From: Legionellales bacterium | GTDB lineage: Bacteria; Pseudomonadota; Gammaproteobacteria; WLWR01 | Direction of reading: 5' to 3' | DNA: 11,513 nt | Assembly (NCBI GenBank): GCA_012103495.1 | Contig: WLWR01000031.1 | Span: 1-11,513, forward strand | In this document: positions 7,343 through 11,513 of the stretch, piece after piece | Layout: each line of letters begins with the position of its first letter | How positions within the stretch are numbered: position 1 is the first letter of the stretch | Notes under the pieces: generated by a model | Databases searched by the model: none | Seen by the model: the letters and a program-made list of their open reading frames with translations, nothing else | What the model was told of the DNA's origin: nothing | Program-made: the position numbers and the translations under genes

Positions 7343-7471
7343 TTATTTCGTTACTTGATTATTTTCTTCTTCAGGCAAATACAAAGTGCCTTTGAAACCA
7401 CAAGCGCTCAGTGTAAGACAGCTTATTAGAGCGAGCAAGCATATTTTGGCTAGGATTTGGGAATAAAACAT
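7343..7471 (-). CDS. lptM: LptM (YifL-type) small outer-membrane lipoprotein
   Basis: A 42-residue lipoprotein precursor. A hydrophobic signal peptide ends in the lipobox LSAC, with Cys24 as the lipidation site. The mature part starts CGFKGTLYLPEE, close to the CGxKGPLYxP signature of LptM/YifL. In E. coli LptM binds the LptD-LptE translocon and helps LptD reach its correct disulfide state. The mature chain here is only 19 residues, acidic then polar. The start at 7471 is chosen because TAGGA lies 8 bases upstream and the signal peptide begins there; a longer frame from 7576 adds an implausible polar head. The gene sits directly before lysA, as in many gammaproteobacteria. Its small size makes it easy to miss. 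Confidence 0.88.
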   Translation of the reverse strand: MFYSQILAKICLLALISCLTLSACGFKGTLYLPEEENNQVTK

Positions 7472-7552
7472 GGTGTTGATCCTACTTGATTTAATGAGTG
7501 GGTTTAATTTAAGTTTGGTAGTGTAATTTATGCGGGAATGGGTCTGCAAATG

Positions 7553-7581
7553 AAAATAAATTAAGTCATATTTCATTTCAA
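7553..7581 (-). promoter_or_regulatory. Possible promoter of lptM-lysA-dapF
   Basis: Read leftward, TTGAAA (7581-7576, five of six matches to the -35) is followed after 17 bases by TATTTT (7558-7553, four of six to the -10). The position suits the 150-base gap before lptM and would give a leader of about 75 bases. A second weaker pair, TTGCAG (7549-7544) and TACACT (7525-7520), lies nearer the gene. Found by eye only. Confidence 0.35.
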
Positions 7582-7621
7582 TACAGGCTTAAAATATCAT
7601 CTAAACATCATTACCAACCGT

Positions 7622-8194
7622 TTATCCAGTCGCTTGTTTACGTGTTTGCAATAAACTGTCGTATTGATGTTTGCGCAGTGCTTTGCGCATATCCTCGGCC
7701 TGGGGACGGGTGGCGAAGGGACCTAAGCGAACACGATACCAAGTGATGTCTTGTTGTTGACTGGTACTAATGGCCACATCAAAACCCAATAATATTAATT
7801 GAGCTTTTAAACTGTCAGCTTCTGCCAAGTGACGAAAAGAGGCTACTTGCAATAAATATTCAATTTTGGGAGGTGGTGCGCTTGGAACGGTTGATGTTGA
7901 AGTCGATTCTTGTTGTTGTGGTTTAACACCGGTAGAGACTTTCATTTCTGGTAGTAATTGATAAAATTCAAAACGTGTGGTGTCGTGAGTCGTTGATGAT
8001 GTTTGCTCAGAAGTTAAATCACGCGTTTGCGCTAAATCACGTTTGATGGCGTCAAAGTCGGTGTAGTCGGATAGATAATAAAGAATAGCGGCTAATAATA
8101 AAATGAAAAAAAGTACAATTACCCACAGGCTGCCGTAGCCGGATGAGCTTTTGGGAGAGGATTTTTTTCTGGTGGTGTGTTTTTTCTTACTCAT
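7622..8194 (-). CDS. ftsN: SPOR-domain cell-division protein, FtsN-like
   Basis: Bitopic membrane protein of 190 residues with the FtsN layout: a short, highly basic cytoplasmic tail (residues 1-17, many Lys/Arg/Ser), one transmembrane helix (about 23-41), a periplasmic low-complexity linker rich in Ser, Thr, Gln and Pro, and a C-terminal SPOR domain (about 111-185). SPOR domains bind denuded peptidoglycan glycan strands at the septum. YLLQVASFRHLAEADSLKAQL and WYRVRLGPF are typical SPOR sequence. FEFYQLLPEMKV (75-86) is a motif often found in the linker of SPOR proteins encoded beside argS. The start lies 2 bases past the argS stop, implying coupling. It is shorter than E. coli FtsN (319). 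Gene order supports FtsN, but the SPOR family is divergent, so the symbol is less certain than the domain call. Confidence 0.8.
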   Translation of the reverse strand: MSKKKHTTRKKSSPKSSSGYGSLWVIVLFFILLLAAILYYLSDYTDFDAIKRDLAQTRDLTSEQTSSTTHDTTRFEFYQLLPEMKVSTGVKPQQQESTSTSTVPSAPPPKIEYLLQVASFRHLAEADSLKAQLILLGFDVAISTSQQQDITWYRVRLGPFATRPQAEDMRKALRKHQYDSLLQTRKQATG

Positions 8195-8196
8195 TA

Positions 8197-9951
8197 CTAC
8201 ATCTGTTCAGGGGCATGAACGCCTAATAATTGTAACCCGTGCGCCAGCACCTGTTTCACCGCGGCAATTAAATTTAAGCGGGCGTTGCGTAGTGTCACAT
8301 CCGAGGTAATAAATTGTTCGGCATTGTAATATGTGTGAAATGCTTGAGCACAGTCTCGCAAAAAATGAGCAACTTGATGTGGTTCAAGTTGTTCACTGGC
8401 GGTAACAATGACTTCAGGGTAGCGTGCCAAGTGTTGGATTAATGTCGCTTCATGTTCAGTGGTTAATTGGCTAAGATATTCAAACCCCTCCGAGCGATTC
8501 CAGCTAAGTTGTTGGGCTGCCAATTGTCGAAACACACTGCAAATACGTGCATGAGCGTATTGTATGTAATACATGGGATTGTCATTTGATTGTGATTTTG
8601 CCAATTCTAAATCAAAATCCATGTGTTGTTCTGCTTTGCGCATGACATAAAAAAAGCGTGCGGCATCACTGCCAACTTCTTGCCGCAATTGCCGCAAAGT
8701 GACAAATTCACCGCTGCGAGTGGACATGGATACTTTTTGCTGACCGCGATACAAAATGGCAAATTGCACCAGCTTCACTGTCAAAATGTTGACTGGTGCT
8801 TGTAGGGCATTCATTACTGCTTGCAAGCGTGGCACATAACCGTGGTGATCAGCGCCAAAAATATCAATGATTAAGTCGTAGTGACGTTGTAATTTATGCC
8901 AATGATACGCTACATCGCTAGCAAAATAAGTGGTTTGCCCATTGGCACGAATTAACACACGATCTTTTTCATCGCCAAACGTGGTAGCGTTAAACCACAA
9001 TGCGCCATCTTTACGATAGGTGTGATCAGTGGCAATCAACTGATCAATGGCTTGAGTGACCTGATCCGCATCGATCAGAGTTTGTTCGTGAAACCAAGTA
9101 TCGTACACCACCCCAAACTCAGCTAAATCTTCACGAATGTCTTCGCAAAGAGTATTTAATCCTGCTTGAAAAATAAGGTGATAATGTGCATCCCCCAATT
9201 GTTGCCTGGCGTGCTCAATTAAGGCATCGATGTGTGCCTCAGCCGCTTCACCCTCACCATCGGTTGGTAAACCTGCTAAGACTGTTTGTGTGGCGCAGTG
9301 AAAACGTTGTTGATATTGATCGATTAATTGTTGAGCAATATCAACCACATAATTGCCACGATAACCACGATTGGGAAATGTAATGTCCTCTCCCAGCAAT
9401 GCCAAATAACGCAACCAAATGCTCACCGCTAAAATCTGCATTTGGCGTCCAGCATCGTTGACATAATATTCACGTTCCACCTGATAACCTGCCGCTTGCA
9501 ACAAATTAGCCAGGCTGGCGCCGTAGGCGGCGCTGCGGCCGTGACCGACGTGCAGAGGACCGGTTGGATTGGCGGACACGTATTCCAACAAAACACGTTT
9601 GTCTTGGCCGATGGTCGCTTGGCCATAGTTTGGCTGAGTTAACACTTGCTGGATCACGTCATATTTGGTGGCATTGCTGAGTGTAAAATTAATAAATCCC
9701 GGTCCTGCCAAAGTAACTTGAGTGACTTGAGGTGCGGTTGGCAATTGATCAATGATCAATTGTGCTAACTCACGGGGATTGCGTTGCACGGTTTTGGCCA
9801 ATACCAAAGCCACGTTGCTGGCAAAATCACCATGTTGTTGTTGACGAGCGCGTTCGACTTGCGGATCAATGGTTAAGTCACTGGGTAATTGCCCCTGCTC
9901 GATCAAAGCATGAATCGACTGCTGCAATAAGGCTTGTAATTGCTGTTTCAT
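8197..9951 (-). CDS. argS: Arginyl-tRNA synthetase ArgS
   Basis: Class I aminoacyl-tRNA synthetase charging tRNA-Arg with arginine. 584 residues from the start at 9951 (E. coli 577). It has an N-terminal tRNA-binding (Add1) domain (about 1-95, with GDFASN and AGPGFINF), then the catalytic Rossmann domain with SANPTGPLHVGHGR, whose HVGH (134-137) is the HIGH signature. The KMSKS-equivalent loop is the degenerate VSMSTRSG (407-414), normal for ArgRS. A C-terminal DALR anticodon-binding domain begins near 468 (YIQYAHARI). The frame could begin 18 codons earlier (10005), but that extension is not family-like and would cover most of the spacer to moxR; the chosen Met gives MKQQLQALL, the usual N-terminus. 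The ribosome-binding site is poor. It is the first gene of the leftward block. Confidence 0.96.
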   Translation of the reverse strand: MKQQLQALLQQSIHALIEQGQLPSDLTIDPQVERARQQQHGDFASNVALVLAKTVQRNPRELAQLIIDQLPTAPQVTQVTLAGPGFINFTLSNATKYDVIQQVLTQPNYGQATIGQDKRVLLEYVSANPTGPLHVGHGRSAAYGASLANLLQAAGYQVEREYYVNDAGRQMQILAVSIWLRYLALLGEDITFPNRGYRGNYVVDIAQQLIDQYQQRFHCATQTVLAGLPTDGEGEAAEAHIDALIEHARQQLGDAHYHLIFQAGLNTLCEDIREDLAEFGVVYDTWFHEQTLIDADQVTQAIDQLIATDHTYRKDGALWFNATTFGDEKDRVLIRANGQTTYFASDVAYHWHKLQRHYDLIIDIFGADHHGYVPRLQAVMNALQAPVNILTVKLVQFAILYRGQQKVSMSTRSGEFVTLRQLRQEVGSDAARFFYVMRKAEQHMDFDLELAKSQSNDNPMYYIQYAHARICSVFRQLAAQQLSWNRSEGFEYLSQLTTEHEATLIQHLARYPEVIVTASEQLEPHQVAHFLRDCAQAFHTYYNAEQFITSDVTLRNARLNLIAAVKQVLAHGLQLLGVHAPEQM

Positions 9952-10015
9952 CTCGAACAATATGTGATTAAAATAAGCGCCGATTGTAACGGAATTTAAT
10001 AACAAGAGGAATAGT
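9952..10015. promoter_or_regulatory. Divergent argS/moxR spacer with possible promoters
   Basis: 64 bases between divergent starts must hold both promoters or lie within argS. Leftward for argS, TACAAT (9988-9983) is a good -10, with TTCCTC (10011-10006) as a weak -35 at 17 bases. Rightward for moxR, TAAAAT (9969-9974) is a possible -10 with TTTCAT (9946-9951) at 17 bases, inside the argS start. AAGAGGA (10004-10010) is a strong ribosome-binding site 5 bases before the moxR ATG. Confidence 0.35.
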
Positions 10016-10981
10016 ATGACGACCGTGCTGCAACAATTAAGTGAACATTTAAATCAACGGATTGTCGGCCAGCGTGTACTTATGGAACGATTATTGATTG
10101 CCTTACTGGCCGATGGACATTTGTTGGTGGAAGGGGCGCCTGGGTTGGCAAAAACCAAAGCCATTAAAGAATTGGCCACTTGCATCGAGGGTGATTTTCA
10201 TCGCATCCAATTCACGCCAGATTTATTGCCCGGTGATTTAACCGGGACTGATGTGTATCGACCAGAGACCGGCACATTTAATTTTCAACAAGGGCCGCTG
10301 TTTCATAATCTATTGTTGGCTGACGAAATCAATCGCGCACCTGCTAAAGTACAGTCGGCACTGTTGGAAGCTATGGCTGAACGGCAAATTACCATTGGGC
10401 AACAAACCTATCAATTGCCGCAATTGTTTTTGGTGATGGCAACCCAAAATCCTATTGAACAAGAGGGGACTTATCCTTTACCGGAAGCACAGTTGGATCG
10501 ATTTTTGATGTATGTCAAAATTGATTATCCCGCCAAAGAAGCTGAACGACAAATCTTGGCATTGGCCAATGCTGAAGCCAAACAAGGCTCTGTGCAGATG
10601 GATAAATCATCAATTATACAGGTTGATCAGCAGACTATTTTTGATGTTCGTCAGCAAGTGTTAGATGTGCATATTAGCCAGGAACTGCAAGAATATTTGA
10701 TTCAATTGATTATTGCCACTCGCAATGTTCAAAGCTATGGCCAAGCTCTGGCAAAATGGTTGCGTTATGGCGCTAGTCCACGTGCCACCATTGCTTTGGA
10801 TCGTTGTGCCAAAGCGCACGCTTGGTTGGCTGGCCAAGATTATGTGGCTCCGGATAATATTCATGCGGTGGCGTATGATGTGTTGCGCCATCGATTGTTG
10901 TTAACCTTTGAAGCCGAAGCCGAGGGGGTGACGACTGATCAAGTGATCGATGAAATCCTACAACAAGTGGCGGTTCCTTGA
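10016..10981 (+). CDS. MoxR-family AAA+ ATPase
   Basis: Cytoplasmic AAA+ ATPase of the MoxR family (321 residues, typical), thought to act as a chaperone for assembly or metal loading of partner proteins, often with von Willebrand A domain proteins. Visible: Walker A GAPGLAKT (40-47), Walker B LLLADEIN with Asp103/Glu104, sensor 1 ATQNP (142-146), the MoxR signature EGTYPLPEAQLDRF with the arginine-finger candidate Arg162, and the sensor 2 region GASPRA (252-257) with Arg256. All catalytic parts are intact. A strong ribosome-binding site precedes the ATG. The DUF58 gene begins 21 bases downstream, the usual partner and order. The client protein cannot be told from this window. The family call is firm; the subgroup is not assigned. 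Confidence 0.95.
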   Translation: MTTVLQQLSEHLNQRIVGQRVLMERLLIALLADGHLLVEGAPGLAKTKAIKELATCIEGDFHRIQFTPDLLPGDLTGTDVYRPETGTFNFQQGPLFHNLLLADEINRAPAKVQSALLEAMAERQITIGQQTYQLPQLFLVMATQNPIEQEGTYPLPEAQLDRFLMYVKIDYPAKEAERQILALANAEAKQGSVQMDKSSIIQVDQQTIFDVRQQVLDVHISQELQEYLIQLIIATRNVQSYGQALAKWLRYGASPRATIALDRCAKAHAWLAGQDYVAPDNIHAVAYDVLRHRLLLTFEAEAEGVTTDQVIDEILQQVAVP

Positions 10982-11002
10982 AGAGAGGTGTGAGCAACGT
11001 TT

Positions 11003-11513
11003 ATGCAAAATCAAGCAACGGCGATCACTGTGTCATTAACGCAATTAATTCAATTGCGCTTTGCCGCACAGTTAATTGATTTACGCGCGCATAAAAGAGT
11101 GCGCAGTCAATTGTTGGGAGGGCATTTATCCAGTCTGCGCGGACGAGGCATGGAGTTTGATGAAGTCCGTGCTTATCAAGCTGGAGACGATATTCGTACC
11201 ATGGATTGGCGTGTGACCGCACGCACTAATAAACCGCATATCAAACTGTATCATGAAGAACGCGAACGACCGGTGCTGTTGCTTGTTGATTTTCGACCGG
11301 CAATGTTTTTTGGCACGCGGGTGACGTTCAAATCAGTGATTGCCGCCAAAGTTGCGGCTTTGTTAGGTTGGGCGGCTATAGCGAATGGTGATCGGTTGGG
11401 TGGTGTGGTGTTCTCTGGGAAGGATCATGTGGAGTTGCGACCACGCACGCGGCAACATGGCACTTCGCCATTCCTCCTAGAACTCTTTTTTTCCTCACAT
11501 CTTTCGGCTCTAT
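11003..11513 (+). CDS. DUF58 protein, 3' end missing
   Basis: The frame opens at ATG 11003 and runs uninterrupted to the window edge: 170 residues of a protein usually about 300 long. The DUF58 signature is clear: RGRGMEFDEVRAYQAGDD followed by IRTMDWRVTART, residues 46-75. A hydrophobic strand VLLLVDFRPAMFFG (91-104) begins the von Willebrand A-like fold, where a metal-site-like DxSxS is often degenerate; here it reads DFRPA. There is an in-frame stop at 10991, so ATG 11003 is the only normal start. AGAGG lies 14 bases upstream, rather far for a ribosome-binding site, so coupling to moxR is likely. DUF58 proteins pair with MoxR ATPases, and membrane vWA and TPR genes often follow; here the function is unknown. 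Confidence 0.92.
   Translation, partial: MQNQATAITVSLTQLIQLRFAAQLIDLRAHKRVRSQLLGGHLSSLRGRGMEFDEVRAYQAGDDIRTMDWRVTARTNKPHIKLYHEERERPVLLLVDFRPAMFFGTRVTFKSVIAAKVAALLGWAAIANGDRLGGVVFSGKDHVELRPRTRQHGTSPFLLELFFSSHLSAL

Noticed and set aside
7472..7576. Upstream extension of the lptM frame to a 77-residue protein
   Set aside because: The extra 35 residues are polar and would bury the signal peptide. The inner Met at 7471 has a good ribosome-binding site and begins the signal peptide.
9186..9971. Rightward open frames of 65-69 codons inside argS
   Set aside because: They are antisense to conserved ArgRS domains and have the composition expected from the opposite strand of a coding region.
9952..10005. 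Upstream extension of argS by 18 codons
   Set aside because: The extension is not seen in ArgRS, and it would overlap the likely argS promoter and leave only 10 bases before moxR.
11025..11222. Leftward 65-codon frame near the right edge
   Set aside because: It is antisense to the DUF58 signature encoded at 11003-11513 and has no recognisable features.

Overview
The window is ordinary chromosomal housekeeping DNA from a gammaproteobacterium. Three things support this: an OmpR/EnvZ pair close to the enterobacterial proteins (sensor histidine at residue 244, where E. coli EnvZ has 243), the argS-SPOR (ftsN-like) pair, and the lptM-lysA-dapF cluster seen in Pseudomonas-type genomes. The DNA is moderately AT-rich, leucine is mostly TTG/TTA, and genes are packed tightly. 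A Legionella/Coxiella-like relative is possible but cannot be shown from this sequence. I see no mobile element, phage gene, CRISPR array, tRNA or rRNA.

Layout. Bases 1-3465 are read rightward: the last three quarters of ompR, then envZ (joined by a TAATG stop/start overlap), then after a 121-base gap the Na+/H+ antiporter gene nhaA. Bases 3441-9951 are read leftward, in transcription order argS, an ftsN-like SPOR gene, a 150-base gap with a likely promoter, lptM (a 42-residue lipoprotein), lysA, dapF, an alpha/beta hydrolase gene, a 121-base gap, and trpC. The 3' ends of trpC and nhaA overlap by 25 bases. Bases 10016-11513 are read rightward again: a MoxR AAA+ ATPase gene and the first 170 codons of a DUF58 gene cut by the window edge. 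A 64-base divergent spacer separates argS from moxR.

How the genes work together. OmpR/EnvZ is an osmotic/envelope stress two-component system and NhaA is a sodium/pH antiporter, so the left part is about ion and osmotic homeostasis; regulation of nhaA by OmpR is only a guess. DapF and LysA catalyse consecutive steps, LL-DAP to meso-DAP and meso-DAP to lysine, supplying peptidoglycan and protein synthesis. LptM assists the outer-membrane LPS translocon and the SPOR protein probably acts at the division septum, so much of the leftward block serves the envelope. ArgS and TrpC are core translation and amino-acid genes. MoxR plus DUF58 opens a common but poorly understood chaperone-like locus that continues beyond the window.

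I found no convincing new biological system. The points worth a second look are small: the convergent nhaA/trpC overlap, an antisense promoter-like site between the hydrolase gene and trpC, several possible dapF starts, the uncharacterised hydrolase coupled to dapF, the cytoplasmic insertion in NhaA, and an unusual-looking last 50 bases.
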